Shown: positions 15,768 through 24,159, counted from the first letter of the stretch. The stretch: 41,929 nt of DNA from Acetobacteraceae bacterium (GCA_003151425.1 PLXO01000046.1:1-41929), one strand, 5' to 3'. Translations and numbers: made by a program. The notes: generated by a model not told the origin, from the sequence alone.

Positions 15768-17381
15768 CTACCCCCGCAGACGGCGCGGCGTCTCGACCGC
15801 CAGGTAGCGCGCCGGCAGCGGGGCCGCGCCGTCGCGCCGGAACACCGCGACGCGGGCCAGCGCCGTGCGGTCCTCGGTGGACAGCCGGGTGATCTCGCGC
15901 AGGTGGTCGGTCCAGTTCTCCACCGACCAGACCTCCAGCCAGCCCTCGGGGTGGGCGACGTCCTCATAGAGCTGCCAGACCAGCGCGCCGGTGCGGCCGC
16001 GCACCTGACGGACCTCCTCCATCGCCTCCAGGTAGTCGTCGCGTTCGTCGGGCCGGACGCGGTAGTGCATCATCTCCATCACCCGGCCGTGGGCGCGGCC
16101 CAGCATCGGGACGAGCTCGGGTGCGGGCGCCTCGGGCTCGGCCGGGGGCGGCAGGGCATCGTGCGGCAGCGCGCGGGCGGTGTGATCCAGGCTGAAGCCG
16201 CGCACCAGGACGGCGAGCAACGCACCGCTCGCCGCGGCGGCCACCAGCGTGGTCGGCAGGCCGGCCACGTCGCCCAGCCAGCCCCAGCCGAACGACCCCA
16301 GGGTCAGCGCGCCGTTCTGCGCCAGTTGGTAGATGGCCAGCGAGCGGGCGCGGACCCAGGGCGGCGCGCAGAGCTGGGCCGCCGCCTGCATCGTCGAGTA
16401 GGCCGCCACCCAGCCCAGCCCGAACAGCAGCATGCCGGCCGCCGCCGGCAGCCAGTGGCGCGACAGGCCCAGCACCGCCACGCCCGCGCAGGAGCACAGC
16501 GACGCGCCCAGCACGATGGTGCTGCGGCTGAACCGCCCACGCAGCCGCGGCAGCAGCATGCCGGAGGACACGCCGCCGACCCCCATCAGGCCCAGGATCA
16601 GGCCGTACATGCCGGCGCCGAGATGCAGGTGCTCGCGCACCACCAGCGGCAGCAACGCCCACGGAGCGGCGGCGGGGATCGAGTAGATGAAGGCGCGCAG
16701 CATGGCGGCGCGCATCGCCGGGGTGTTGCGCACGAAGCGCATGCCGGCGCGCATGGCGCTGATCAGGTGTTCTCGGGGCAGGCTGTTGCTGTGCGGCCGC
16801 CGCCGCCACAGCAGCAGGGTGCCGATCACCGCCGGGAAGGTGAGCGCGAACAGCGAGAAGGCCAGGCCGGAGCCAGCCAGCGCCACCAGGAACCCGGCCA
16901 GTGCCGGCCCGACGGCGCGCGCCAGGTTGTAGCCGATGCTGTTCAGTGCCACCGCCTGCACCAGGTCCCAGCGCGGCACCAGCTCCGGCACCGAGGCGCT
17001 CCACGCCGGCGAGGTCAGCGCGGAGCCGACGCCGATCAGAAAGGTGAACCCCAGCAGGCTGAACGCGGTCGTCATGTGCAGCAGAGTCATGATCGCCAGC
17101 GCCGCGGCGGCCAGCATGGTCAGCGCCTGGGTGACGATCAGGAACAGCCGACGATCAACCAGATCGGCCAGCGCGCCGCCCGGCAGCGCCAGCAGGAACA
17201 CCGGCAGGATGGTCGCCGCCTGCACCATGGCGACGACGATCGGGTTGGGGTCGAGGCTGGTCATCAGCCAGCCGGCGCCGGTGTTCTGCAGCCAGGTGCC
17301 AAGCCAGACCACGACATTGGCCGTCCACAGCAGGCGGAACATCCGGTGGCGCAGAGGCAGCAGGGCGGGTGGCAGCGTCAT
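15768..17381 (-). CDS. MFS_3 exporter with C-terminal monooxygenase-like domain
   Basis: A 537-residue inner-membrane transporter of the MFS_3 (EntS-like) type. About 12 hydrophobic segments fill residues 10-410, with the cytoplasmic-loop signature PGGALADLVDRRLFL after helix 2 and LLPRLRGRFSRS after helix 7. Residues 430-537 (VMEMMHYRVRPDERDDYLEAME..., WQLYEDVAHPEGWLEVWSVENWTDHLRE) form a dimeric alpha-beta-barrel domain like antibiotic-biosynthesis monooxygenases, a fusion often seen in this family. It likely exports small molecules; the substrate is unknown. The start ATG 17379-17381 opens on MTLPPALLPLRHRMF, a typical N-terminus. The tandem array follows immediately downstream. Confidence 0.85.
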   Translation of the reverse strand: MTLPPALLPLRHRMFRLLWTANVVVWLGTWLQNTGAGWLMTSLDPNPIVVAMVQAATILPVFLLALPGGALADLVDRRLFLIVTQALTMLAAAALAIMTLLHMTTAFSLLGFTFLIGVGSALTSPAWSASVPELVPRWDLVQAVALNSIGYNLARAVGPALAGFLVALAGSGLAFSLFALTFPAVIGTLLLWRRRPHSNSLPREHLISAMRAGMRFVRNTPAMRAAMLRAFIYSIPAAAPWALLPLVVREHLHLGAGMYGLILGLMGVGGVSSGMLLPRLRGRFSRSTIVLGASLCSCAGVAVLGLSRHWLPAAAGMLLFGLGWVAAYSTMQAAAQLCAPPWVRARSLAIYQLAQNGALTLGSFGWGWLGDVAGLPTTLVAAAASGALLAVLVRGFSLDHTARALPHDALPPPAEPEAPAPELVPMLGRAHGRVMEMMHYRVRPDERDDYLEAMEEVRQVRGRTGALVWQLYEDVAHPEGWLEVWSVENWTDHLREITRLSTEDRTALARVAVFRRDGAAPLPARYLAVETPRRLRG

Positions 17382-17623
17382 CGGCGCGCGTTCGATCCGT
17401 TGGTTTGTCGTTGGGGGTTGGGGTTGGTTGGTTGGGGGGTCGGTTGGCGGGGGTCGCTTAAGGGGAGGTCGTTTAGCGGTGGGTCCTATCGAGGTCGAGT
17501 TGGTTGGTTGCGGATGGATGGGCCGTTGGAGGCGGGGCGGCTAGGGGCGGGTGGCTTTCACGCCGGCAGTTTATCCGCTAATCGGAGCCGAAGCAGCACC
17601 ATCACGCGGATAACCTCCCGTTC

Positions 17624-19189
17624 ATGCCCAACCTGACCCGGCTGGCGGCCATGGCGAATCTCGCCCTCCTGCGGGTGCTGATCGGGCGGTTGGCGCCGGG
17701 CGCGCGGAGCTGGCTGGCGCTACGGGTGCTCAACGATCGCTACGATCCGCGGACGCGGGCACTGGCCGACTTCTTCGACCATTCCGTTTTGGCGTGGAAA
17801 AACAAACAATACGACGTAGCACTGAATGGCGAGGCCGCGTTGCTGCATCGGTTGCGCCCGTTCGCGCCCGTCACGCTGATCGATGTTGGCGCCAATGTCG
17901 GCGAGTGGGCGCTGGCCGCGTGTCGGGCGCTGCCCGGCGCCACGGTGCATGCGTTCGAGATCGCGCCGCAGACCGCGGACCGCCTGGCCAGCAGCATCGA
18001 CGCCGCGGGCCGGCGCGAGCAGGTGGTGATCAATCGCGTCGGCCTGGCTGACGTCGAGGGCGAGATTGCGCTGTATCTAACGCTCGACAGCGATACCGAG
18101 AGCAGCACGCTGCGTGCGGCGGTCGAATTCGCGGCCAAGGATCAGGGGTTGGGCGAGGTTATCGAGACCACCGCCCGCGTGACCGCCGGCGACGCCTATC
18201 TGCGCACCCATGCGATCGCCCATGTCGATCTGTTGAAGATCGATGTCGAGGGGGCCGAGTTCAGCGTGCTGGAAGGCTTCGCCGACAGTTTCGCTCGCGG
18301 TGCGATCGACATGGTGCAGTTCGAATACGGCCCGATCAATCTTACGACGCGCAAGCTGCTGTCCGACTTCGTTGCGTTTTTCGTTGAAAAAGGGCTTGCG
18401 GTCGGCAAGATCTATCCGGAAGGGGTGGCGTTCAAGCCGTATGAGCTGGGCGACGAGGATTTCGTCGGCCCCAACTATCTTGCCTGCCACGAACGGCGTG
18501 GCGACATCATCGCCGCGCTGCGCTGCCCGCCGCTGACCACCCTGTGGATGACAGAACCGGGTCCACCTCTCCCGCTCTTCGCGGCCCAAGCCCGCGAACA
18601 GCGGGAAAGGTGGACCGCTGCCGCCTGCGGCCGGACCTCAGAAATCGGCGTTGGCCGGAATACTCGCCGGCTTCACGCCCATCGCCAGCAACCCCTCGCG
18701 CATCCAGGCGCCGATCTGCCGCGTCCCGCGGTAGTATTCGATCCAGCTATCCAGAAAATCGCGCCAGCGCCGATCCGGCTCCTCCTGCACGCCCATCGCG
18801 CTGGCCAGCGCGACATAGGGCTGCTGCAGCAACGTCACCTGCTCCAGCATCGGCGCCTTGGCACTGACCCCGAGCGCCTGGATCATCGCGTAGATGATGC
18901 AGTCCGCCCGGTCGGACTGCATCAGCAGGATCGCGTCGTCGCCCGCCTTCGCGCCGATCACCGTGGCCTTCGGCGCGTAGCGCGCCAGCAGGTTGTCGGC
19001 CAGCGAGCCGATCAGCGAGACGGCGCGCACCTCCGGCTTGTTAAGCTCCTCCCACGTCTTCGCGGTGAAGCTTTTGCGCGCCACGTAGCCGAACGGGTGC
19101 AGATAGTACGGCTGGGTGAAGCCGATCGCCAGTGCGCGCTGCGGCGTCGGGTTCAGCGCGAAGGCAAGGTCGATCTTGTTCGACTGTAG
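17624..19189 (+). CDS. FkbM-family methyltransferase with runaway C-terminus
   Basis: Residues up to about 305 form an AdoMet-dependent FkbM methyltransferase: VTLIDVGANVGEWAL (AdoMet-binding motif I, about 85-99), VHAFEIAPQTA, and VDLLKIDVEGAEFSVLEGF, a hallmark of the family. FkbM enzymes O-methylate sugars or polyketides. After ACHERRGDIIAALRCPP the frame has no stop and continues for about 200 His/Arg/Gln-rich residues antisense to the solute-binding-protein gene, ending at 19189. The domain boundary lies near 18540, just before a palindromic repeat at 18563-18615. The original stop was probably lost there. I give the full open frame; only about 17624-18560 is protein-like. Confidence 0.75.
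   Translation: MPNLTRLAAMANLALLRVLIGRLAPGARSWLALRVLNDRYDPRTRALADFFDHSVLAWKNKQYDVALNGEAALLHRLRPFAPVTLIDVGANVGEWALAACRALPGATVHAFEIAPQTADRLASSIDAAGRREQVVINRVGLADVEGEIALYLTLDSDTESSTLRAAVEFAAKDQGLGEVIETTARVTAGDAYLRTHAIAHVDLLKIDVEGAEFSVLEGFADSFARGAIDMVQFEYGPINLTTRKLLSDFVAFFVEKGLAVGKIYPEGVAFKPYELGDEDFVGPNYLACHERRGDIIAALRCPPLTTLWMTEPGPPLPLFAAQAREQRERWTAAACGRTSEIGVGRNTRRLHAHRQQPLAHPGADLPRPAVVFDPAIQKIAPAPIRLLLHAHRAGQRDIGLLQQRHLLQHRRLGTDPERLDHRVDDAVRPVGLHQQDRVVARLRADHRGLRRVARQQVVGQRADQRDGAHLRLVKLLPRLRGEAFARHVAERVQIVRLGEADRQCALRRRVQREGKVDLVRL
18563..18615. repeat. Palindromic CTCTCCCGCTCTTCGCGG element
   Basis: CCACCTCTCCCGCTCTTCGC at the left (18563 on) pairs with GCGAACAGCGGGAAAGGTGG at the right with few mismatches. 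A near-identical, shorter copy lies at 24214-24244. The pair marks a dispersed family of hairpin repeats. This copy sits between convergent genes, where it could also terminate transcription. Confidence 0.75.
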
Positions 19190-19483
19190 ATCGAGCACGG
19201 AGTTGGCATAGGTCGATTCCACGTACTCCAGCTTGGCACTCAATGCGCCGGCGATGCTGCGCGCCATGTCGATGGCCACGCCGTGCCACTCGCCGGTCGC
19301 GAGGTCCTTGCGGAAGAACGGCTGCTCGCCCGGCAGCGCCGCGATGCGCAGCACGCCGGTGCGACGGACACGATCGAACGTCGAGTCACCCGATGGCGCG
19401 GCGGTCTGTGCGGCCGCGGAGCCGACGGCGAAGGTCGCCGCGGTGGCACCGAGCGCGCTGGCCAATGAACGTCGTGTTGTCAT
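18638..19483 (-). CDS. Polar-amino-acid-type ABC solute-binding protein
   Basis: A periplasmic receptor of 281 residues. It begins with a twin-arginine-like signal (TTRRSLASALGATAATFAVGSAAAQ). The SBP_bac_3 domain follows: TGVLRIAALPGEQPFF, GVAIDMARSIAGAL, SNKIDLAFALNPTPQRALAIGFTQPYY and a C-terminal WIEYYRGTRQIGAWMRE helix. It would deliver an amino acid-like ligand to the permeases of this cluster. It is the last gene of the minus-strand set, 212 nt after the racemase, separated by a repeat. A second binding protein of the same type heads the cluster at 25739-26644. Confidence 0.88.
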   Translation of the reverse strand: MTTRRSLASALGATAATFAVGSAAAQTAAPSGDSTFDRVRRTGVLRIAALPGEQPFFRKDLATGEWHGVAIDMARSIAGALSAKLEYVESTYANSVLDLQSNKIDLAFALNPTPQRALAIGFTQPYYLHPFGYVARKSFTAKTWEELNKPEVRAVSLIGSLADNLLARYAPKATVIGAKAGDDAILLMQSDRADCIIYAMIQALGVSAKAPMLEQVTLLQQPYVALASAMGVQEEPDRRWRDFLDSWIEYYRGTRQIGAWMREGLLAMGVKPASIPANADF

Positions 19484-19541
19484 GCAAGCCCCCTGTTGAT
19501 TGCGGTGGTTGGACAGTTAGGTTGGCACCGCCATTCGCCGC

Positions 19542-19680
19542 GTCATGGCCGCCCCCTTGCTTTGATCCGGGGATCGACCCGACCAGCCCGTCCCACACGG
19601 TGCCGCGACGGATAGCTGGGTTAATCCCCCGGTCAAGCCCAGGGTCAAACCCAGGGTCAAGCGAGGAGGCGGCCATGACC
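19542..19680. repeat. Inverted GTCATGGCC repeat with internal tandem
   Basis: GTCATGGCCGCC at 19542-19553 is mirrored by GGCGGCCATGAC ending at 19679. Inside are short tandem motifs (AAGCCCAGGGTCAA, AACCCAGGGTCAA). A related copy occurs at 35638-35705 (GTCATGGCC, CTTGACCCGGGGATC, CGTCGCGGCACGGTG). This is a dispersed intergenic repeat family of the genome. Confidence 0.65.
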
Positions 19681-19695
19681 GGCGAGAAATGTCGC

Positions 19696-20433
19696 TCACT
19701 CGGTGTAGCGGCGCGGCTTCAGCCCGGCGTGAAACCATTCCACCAGGGTGATAATATCGAATACCGGCACGCCGAAGCGACGCTCGATCGTCGCGGAATA
19801 CGGCGGCAGGTTGGTGCACTCGCAGACGATCGCGCCGATGTTGTCGTGCTGCGTCAGCAGATCCTCGGCCATCCCGAGCACCTCCTGCTCCTGCGCGTCG
19901 CGGTCCACGACGGGCTGGCCGGTGCGGTTGTTGTGGCGGAAGATGCCGTTCGGCGGCATGCCGACCACCGGCAGATCGGTCGCCACGCCCACGGAACGGA
20001 AATGCTCGTCGGTCAGCGCCGCCTTGTCGGCGGTCAGCACGCCGACGCGCTGGCCCTTCGGCAGCATGCTCTGCACCAGCGGGATCTGCAACAAAGAGGA
20101 CGTGGCGATCGGCACGCGGCAATGCGCCGCCAGCTCCTGGTGCAGACAGGCCAGAAAGCCGCAGCTCGTGGTGATGCCGTCGACGCCGAGCGCGACCAGG
20201 TCGTCCGCCGCCGCCTTGAACATCTCCAGCATGCCGTCGGCCTTCGGCTTGACGATGCGGTCTGGCGTCGCGCCGCGCACCACCGCGTATTGCACCGGGA
20301 AGCGGAACGTCGGCGCATAGCCGATGTCGCCCGGCACGCGCTGGAACCCGGTGTCCAGGATCATGATGCCGATCGTTACGCCATGCACCGGCTGGCGCTG
20401 ATGTGGTCGAACGCGGAACGACGTAGCGGACAT
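19696..20433 (-). CDS. Aspartate/glutamate racemase-family enzyme
   Basis: The 245-residue protein has the two cysteine motifs of the Asp/Glu/hydantoin racemase superfamily: GITTSCGFLA (first catalytic Cys, near residue 91) and IVCECTNLPPYSA (second Cys, near residue 212). A VGVLTADK segment lies between. Such enzymes invert the alpha-carbon of amino acids or hydantoins without PLP. In this cluster it could convert between L and D forms of the substrate that the flavoenzyme oxidises (inference). GGGAG lies 6 nt before ATG 20431-20433. It follows the FAD/Fe-S subunit gene by 30 nt, consistent with one operon. Confidence 0.78.
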   Translation of the reverse strand: MSATSFRVRPHQRQPVHGVTIGIMILDTGFQRVPGDIGYAPTFRFPVQYAVVRGATPDRIVKPKADGMLEMFKAAADDLVALGVDGITTSCGFLACLHQELAAHCRVPIATSSLLQIPLVQSMLPKGQRVGVLTADKAALTDEHFRSVGVATDLPVVGMPPNGIFRHNNRTGQPVVDRDAQEQEVLGMAEDLLTQHDNIGAIVCECTNLPPYSATIERRFGVPVFDIITLVEWFHAGLKPRRYTE

Positions 20434-20463
20434 GGTGATCTCCCAGGGGATTCGAATTGCGGA

Positions 20464-21819
20464 TCAGGCGGCATCGTTCAGGGCCGCCAGCTCGCCGAGC
20501 GTGAGCGGCTTGGTGGGGAAACGGGTGCGATAGGGCTCGACCTGCTCGACCGGCACGCCGCGCGCTTCGGCCATGACCTCGGCCGCGGTGGCGCCGCACA
20601 TGCGGCCCTGGCACGGCCCCATGCCGCAGCGGGTGAACGCCTTGAGCTGGTTGAGGCCGAGCGCGCCGATGCCGGCCGCCTCGCGGATCTGGCCGGCGGT
20701 GACTTCCTCGCAGCGGCAGACGAGGGTGCTGTCATCGAGGCGCGGCGGACGCGGGGCGTAGAGCGCGTCCAGGAACGGCCGCAGCGCGAGATGGCGGGCG
20801 CGTGCGGCGCGCAATGGTGCCGCGGCGGCGTCGCGCGTGGCGGCGTCGATGCGGCCCAACGCGTGCGCCGCGCCGAGTGCCGCCAAGCGGCCGGAGAACG
20901 TTGCGGCAAGCGCACCGCCGACCCCTGCCCCATCGCCGGCCACCAGCAGGTTCGCCACGCTGCTCATGCCCCATTCATCGGTCGCCGGCTTCCAGCAGCG
21001 CTGCGCAGCGTCCCAGGTGTGCGCGAGACCCAGCGCGCGAGTGATCTGGACCGACGGGATCACGCCGTCATGCAGCAGCAGCAGGTCCGCCGGCTCCGCA
21101 CGTTCGCGCCCGCCGGCGCGGAAGCGGATCTGGCTGAGCGCGCCGTCGCCCTCCGCCCGCAGATCGCTGGCGCGGATCCAGCGCACGCCGGCGCGGTTGA
21201 TTTCTCGCCACCACAGCAGGCCTTTGCCCAAGTCCGCGATCGCGCGCGTGGCCCGCGGCAGATGCGCCAGCGCCGCCCATCTGGCGCGGCGATCCGACAG
21301 GTCGAGCACGCCCGCGAAACGACCGCCGGCGCGCAGCGCCTGCACCGCATAGAGCAGCAGCAACGGCCCCTGCCCCGCCATCCACGTCGCGCCGGTCGGC
21401 ACCAGGTCGGCGGTCTTCAAGGCGATCTGCGCCGCGCCGACCGTCATCACGCCGGCCAGCGTCCAGCCCGGGACCGGCAGCGGCCGCTCGGTCGTTCCGG
21501 TCGACAGCAACACGAAGGCGCCACGCGCGGAGCGGGTCGCGCCGTCCTCGCTCCAGTAGACCGTGCCGTCCGGGTCGATCGCCCAGACCGTGGCGCGCCA
21601 ACGTGCCTCGGCACCACAGGCACGAAACAATCGGACCGTGCGCAATGCGTCGGCGTCGTCTGCGTCTTTCGCGCCACGTGCCTCCAGGGCCTGCCAGATG
21701 CGCCCCCCCGGCGCGGCGTTCTCATCGAGCAGCAGCACCGAGAGGCCGTGCGACCGTGCCTCGATCGCGGCCGAGATACCGGCCGGGCCGGCACCGACGA
21801 TGATCAGATCACACAGCAT
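20464..21819 (-). CDS. FAD-dependent oxidase alpha subunit (HcnB/opine-oxidase type)
   Basis: The 451-residue subunit starts with an FAD dinucleotide fold (LIIVGAGPAGISAAIEA, 6-22) and has a second nucleotide site (LLVAGDGAGVGGALAA, in the second half). It ends in a BFD-like [2Fe-2S] domain with C368, C370, C398 and C403 (CRCEEV ... CGMGPC) and a further Cys at 408. This is the architecture of HcnB, OoxA and the alpha subunit of hydroxy-D-proline dehydrogenase. It works with the two upstream products as a heteromeric, membrane-linked flavoenzyme. Its ATG overlaps the preceding TAA by one base (TAATG), so translation is coupled to the small Fe-S subunit. The substrate is not determined; cyanide synthesis is unlikely in this catabolic setting. 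Confidence 0.82.
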   Translation of the reverse strand: MLCDLIIVGAGPAGISAAIEARSHGLSVLLLDENAAPGGRIWQALEARGAKDADDADALRTVRLFRACGAEARWRATVWAIDPDGTVYWSEDGATRSARGAFVLLSTGTTERPLPVPGWTLAGVMTVGAAQIALKTADLVPTGATWMAGQGPLLLLYAVQALRAGGRFAGVLDLSDRRARWAALAHLPRATRAIADLGKGLLWWREINRAGVRWIRASDLRAEGDGALSQIRFRAGGRERAEPADLLLLHDGVIPSVQITRALGLAHTWDAAQRCWKPATDEWGMSSVANLLVAGDGAGVGGALAATFSGRLAALGAAHALGRIDAATRDAAAAPLRAARARHLALRPFLDALYAPRPPRLDDSTLVCRCEEVTAGQIREAAGIGALGLNQLKAFTRCGMGPCQGRMCGATAAEVMAEARGVPVEQVEPYRTRFPTKPLTLGELAALNDAA

Positions 21820-22316
21820 TATTCTTCCCCTCCCCTTGAGGGCTCGGGCCGCGAAGCGGACGAAGGTTGGGGGGAGGGAAGCAACGGCGATGGAGCGGAT
21901 GGCGGCGAGGGAGCGGATAGGGGCGAGGGATCGGAAAGCAATGAGAACACCACCGCCTCGATCGCCAGCCCGCGCGCGCCGTCCTGCCGATCGATACGCA
22001 TGCCGTCGCGCACCTGGGTCATGCAGGTCTGCACGCTGGGGCGCCCGTCCACCACCGCCAGGCAGTCGAAACAGGCGCCCATCATGCAGTACGGACCACG
22101 TGCGGCGCCGGTCACCGGAGTGAGCCGCGTCACCGTGATGCCGCTGGCGAGCAACGCCGCCGCGATGCTGTCACCGGGTCGCGCGGCGATGGCGCGGCCC
22201 TCGAAATGGACGGTGAGCGCGTCGCTGTTTGGCAGGCTGGCGCTCGTTGGCAGCGTGTCGCTGTTTGGCCGTGCGCCGCTCGTTGGCGGTGTGAAGCTGT
22301 CAGGTCGTATGAGCAT
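21819..22316 (-). CDS. [2Fe-2S] small subunit of the flavin oxidase (HcnA-like)
   Basis: A 165-residue protein whose core (about 35-118) is a Fer2_4-type [2Fe-2S] domain: VHFEGRAIAARPGDSIAAAL and GPYCMMGACFDCLAVVDG..., QTCM, giving the C-x4-C-x2-C...C ligand set. It passes electrons within the three-subunit oxidase. Both ends are repeat-derived. The N-terminus holds two 12-residue repeats ending PNSDA/PNSDT, from a 36-bp DNA repeat. The C-terminus, about 40 residues rich in Ser and Pro, is encoded by a palindromic repeat element. The start at 22314-22316 overlaps the end of the FAD gene by 17 nt. Confidence 0.78.
   Translation of the reverse strand: MLIRPDSFTPPTSGARPNSDTLPTSASLPNSDALTVHFEGRAIAARPGDSIAAALLASGITVTRLTPVTGAARGPYCMMGACFDCLAVVDGRPSVQTCMTQVRDGMRIDRQDGARGLAIEAVVFSLLSDPSPLSAPSPPSAPSPLLPSPQPSSASRPEPSRGGEE
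21826..21880. repeat. CCCTCCCC...GCCGCGAAGCGGAC palindromic element
   Basis: The stretch CCCCTCCCCTTGAGGGC, then GGGCCGCGAAGCGGACGAAG and GGGGGGAGGG, forms an imperfect palindrome. It recurs in reverse at 39406-39470 (CCGCTTCGCGGCCGACGCTC, then GGGGGAGG). This copy lies inside the 3' end of the [2Fe-2S] subunit gene and supplies part of its C-terminal tail. Confidence 0.7.
22221..22292. repeat. 36-bp tandem repeat in the Fe-S subunit gene
   Basis: Two imperfect copies start with GTCGCTGTTTGG at 22221 and 22257 and end with CTCGTTGGC-type sequence. They encode the PTSxxxPNSD repeats of the N-terminal extension and lie just outside the overlap with the FAD gene. Confidence 0.75.
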
Positions 22317-23415
22317 CGAACCGATCCGGCTGCAGGTCTGCGACGTCATCCGGCAGCTTGCCGGCCAGGATCGCCGCGGCCAAGGGGCCGGCATGCGCGG
22401 CGCACAGGGTCACACCCGAGTGGCACACCGCGACGAAAGCCCGCGGATGCGACGGCGACTGCTGGTAGATCGGGCAGCCGTCGGGTGTCATCGGACGAAT
22501 GCCGGCCCAGCTTCGCACGATGCGTGCCTCGGCCAGCGCCGGAATGACCTGGGCGGCGCGCGCCGCCATGCGGGCGAGATCCGCAACCGTCGTGGCCGGA
22601 ATGACTTCGCCCTCCTCCGTCGTGGTGCCGATCTGCACCACGCCCTCGTGGATCTGGCGCACGCCGGAGCCGGGGATCGGCAGCATCGGCGCGAGCCGCT
22701 CGGTGACGATCATCTGCCCGCGCACCGGCCGCACCGGCGCGTGCAGCCCGACCATCGGGGCAAGCAGCGGGATGCCCAGGCCGCAGGCCACGACCAACTT
22801 GCCCGCGTGCACCGTGTCGCGGTCGGAGGCAATGTCGAATCCGTCGTCGCGCGGAATGATTCGCGAGACGGTGCGCTCCAGCAGATGCGTGCCGCCGGCT
22901 TGCAGGAATCCTGCGTTCAGCGCGCGCAGCAATGGCAGCGCGTTCACGTCGCAGTCCTCCGGCGAATAGGTCGCGCCGACGACGCGTGGGCCAAGCCGCA
23001 CCGCGGGCAGCATCGCCTCGAGCGCGCGCCGGTCCAGCAGATGCACCGGCGCGGCCGGCCCGCCGAGCTGATTGTGCATGCGTTGCAGCAGGGCGCGGCG
23101 CGCCTCCAGTTCTTCCTCGCCGAGGCAGTAGGCCAGCACGCCACGCTGGCGAAAGCCGATCTCACGTCCGGCCGCCGATGCCATGACCTCGGCGAAGTTG
23201 GGCCACAGCGAGATGCTGCGGCGGGTCCAGGCCGCATAGGCCGGCAGGCCCTCGCCCTTGCCCTGGCTGTAGATCAGACCGGCATTGGCGCGCGCAGCAC
23301 GCAGCGAGAGATCGCCCTGATCCAGCAACGCGGTGCGTGCCCCGCGCGCGGCGCAGCCGTAGGCGATCGCCGTGCCGACCATGCCGCCACCGATCACCGC
23401 GACATCGTACGTCAT
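22300..23415 (-). CDS. FAD-dependent D-amino acid/opine oxidase beta subunit (HcnC-like)
   Basis: A DAO-family flavoprotein of 371 residues. The N-terminus YDVAVIGGGMVGTAIAYGCAARG is the FAD Rossmann motif, followed by a LIYSQGKGEG segment. Late motifs include RSWAGIRPMTPDGCPIY and FVAVCHSGVTLCAAHAGPLAAAILAGK, the C-terminal FAD-contact region seen in glycine/sarcosine oxidases and HcnC. This subunit should oxidise the amine, with electrons leaving through the Fe-S partners. It is the first of the three subunit genes and overlaps the next by 17 nt. A Glu/Ala-rich stretch at 130-150 is unremarkable. Confidence 0.85.
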   Translation of the reverse strand: MTYDVAVIGGGMVGTAIAYGCAARGARTALLDQGDLSLRAARANAGLIYSQGKGEGLPAYAAWTRRSISLWPNFAEVMASAAGREIGFRQRGVLAYCLGEEELEARRALLQRMHNQLGGPAAPVHLLDRRALEAMLPAVRLGPRVVGATYSPEDCDVNALPLLRALNAGFLQAGGTHLLERTVSRIIPRDDGFDIASDRDTVHAGKLVVACGLGIPLLAPMVGLHAPVRPVRGQMIVTERLAPMLPIPGSGVRQIHEGVVQIGTTTEEGEVIPATTVADLARMAARAAQVIPALAEARIVRSWAGIRPMTPDGCPIYQQSPSHPRAFVAVCHSGVTLCAAHAGPLAAAILAGKLPDDVADLQPDRFDAHTT

Positions 23416-23532
23416 CCAGGCGTGCCCGACTTGCGCAACTGCAACCTCTGCAAGCGACCGTGCCAGTTGATAACAGGAGACCAGCCAGGCGGTAAGCCCG
23501 CGATGCCTATGGCTGGCGAAAGCCCGCGATGC

Positions 23533-24159
23533 CTATGGCCGGCGAGGCATCAGCGCGTCGTCGATTTCTTTGGCGCGCAAAGCAGCCGGCCGTTTGGAGA
23601 GACGGTCCCAATACCGTTCGAAGGCAGGTCGTTTTTGGATCGTGCCAAATTGCATGCCGAAGCCAATCTGCGACCCGACATAGACGTCGGCAGCGGTGAA
23701 GCTGTCACCTGTGATATAGGCGCTCTGCGACACCGCGCCCTCCAGCGCGTTCAAGGTATCGGCAAGGCTGCCATACCCCATCATTTTCTCGCGCCCCTCC
23801 GGGACCACGAAGCCGAGGGCGGTGTTCGATACCGCCGCCTCCACCGGTCCGGCGGCGAAGAACAGCCATCGGTAATAGGGACCGCGCAGGCGATCGCCCG
23901 GCAGCGGTGCAAGCCCGGCTTGGGGGAATGCGTCGGCGAGGTAGGCACAGATGGCCGCTGCCTCGGTGACAACAGTCTCGCCGTGTCGGAGGGCTGGCAC
24001 CTTTCCCATTGGATTGATGGAAAGGTAGTCGGGCGCCTTCATGGTGGTGCCATAGTCGAGCAGCTCGGTGCGATAAGGTTGGCCGGTCTCTTCCAGCATC
24101 CAACGTACCACCCGGCCGCGCGACATCGGATTGGTATAGAAGATCAATTCATCGGTCAT
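23533..24159 (-). CDS. Glutathione S-transferase family protein
   Basis: A 208-residue soluble GST. The N-terminal thioredoxin-fold half has FYTNPMSRGRVVRWMLEETGQPY with Ser/Arg at the usual catalytic-helix position, the cis-proline block GKVPALRHGETVVTEAAAICAYLAD, and an all-helical C-terminal half (SFTAADVYVGSQI). GSTs conjugate glutathione to electrophiles or, in catabolic clusters, isomerise or dehalogenate intermediates. It lies 117 nt from the oxidase genes in the same direction; whether it belongs to the pathway is not clear. The gap before it contains a short tandem GCGATGCCTATGGC. Confidence 0.88.
   Translation of the reverse strand: MTDELIFYTNPMSRGRVVRWMLEETGQPYRTELLDYGTTMKAPDYLSINPMGKVPALRHGETVVTEAAAICAYLADAFPQAGLAPLPGDRLRGPYYRWLFFAAGPVEAAVSNTALGFVVPEGREKMMGYGSLADTLNALEGAVSQSAYITGDSFTAADVYVGSQIGFGMQFGTIQKRPAFERYWDRLSKRPAALRAKEIDDALMPRRP

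Noticed and set aside
19484..19695. A small gene between the racemase and binding protein
   Set aside because: The stretch is the GTCATGGCC inverted repeat with internal tandem motifs and has no coding signal.
20464..23415. Hydrogen cyanide synthase hcnABC
   Set aside because: The three subunits match HcnABC architecture, but the same set forms opine oxidases and hydroxyproline dehydrogenases. The adjacent transporters and racemase favour amino-acid catabolism, so I do not use hcn names.
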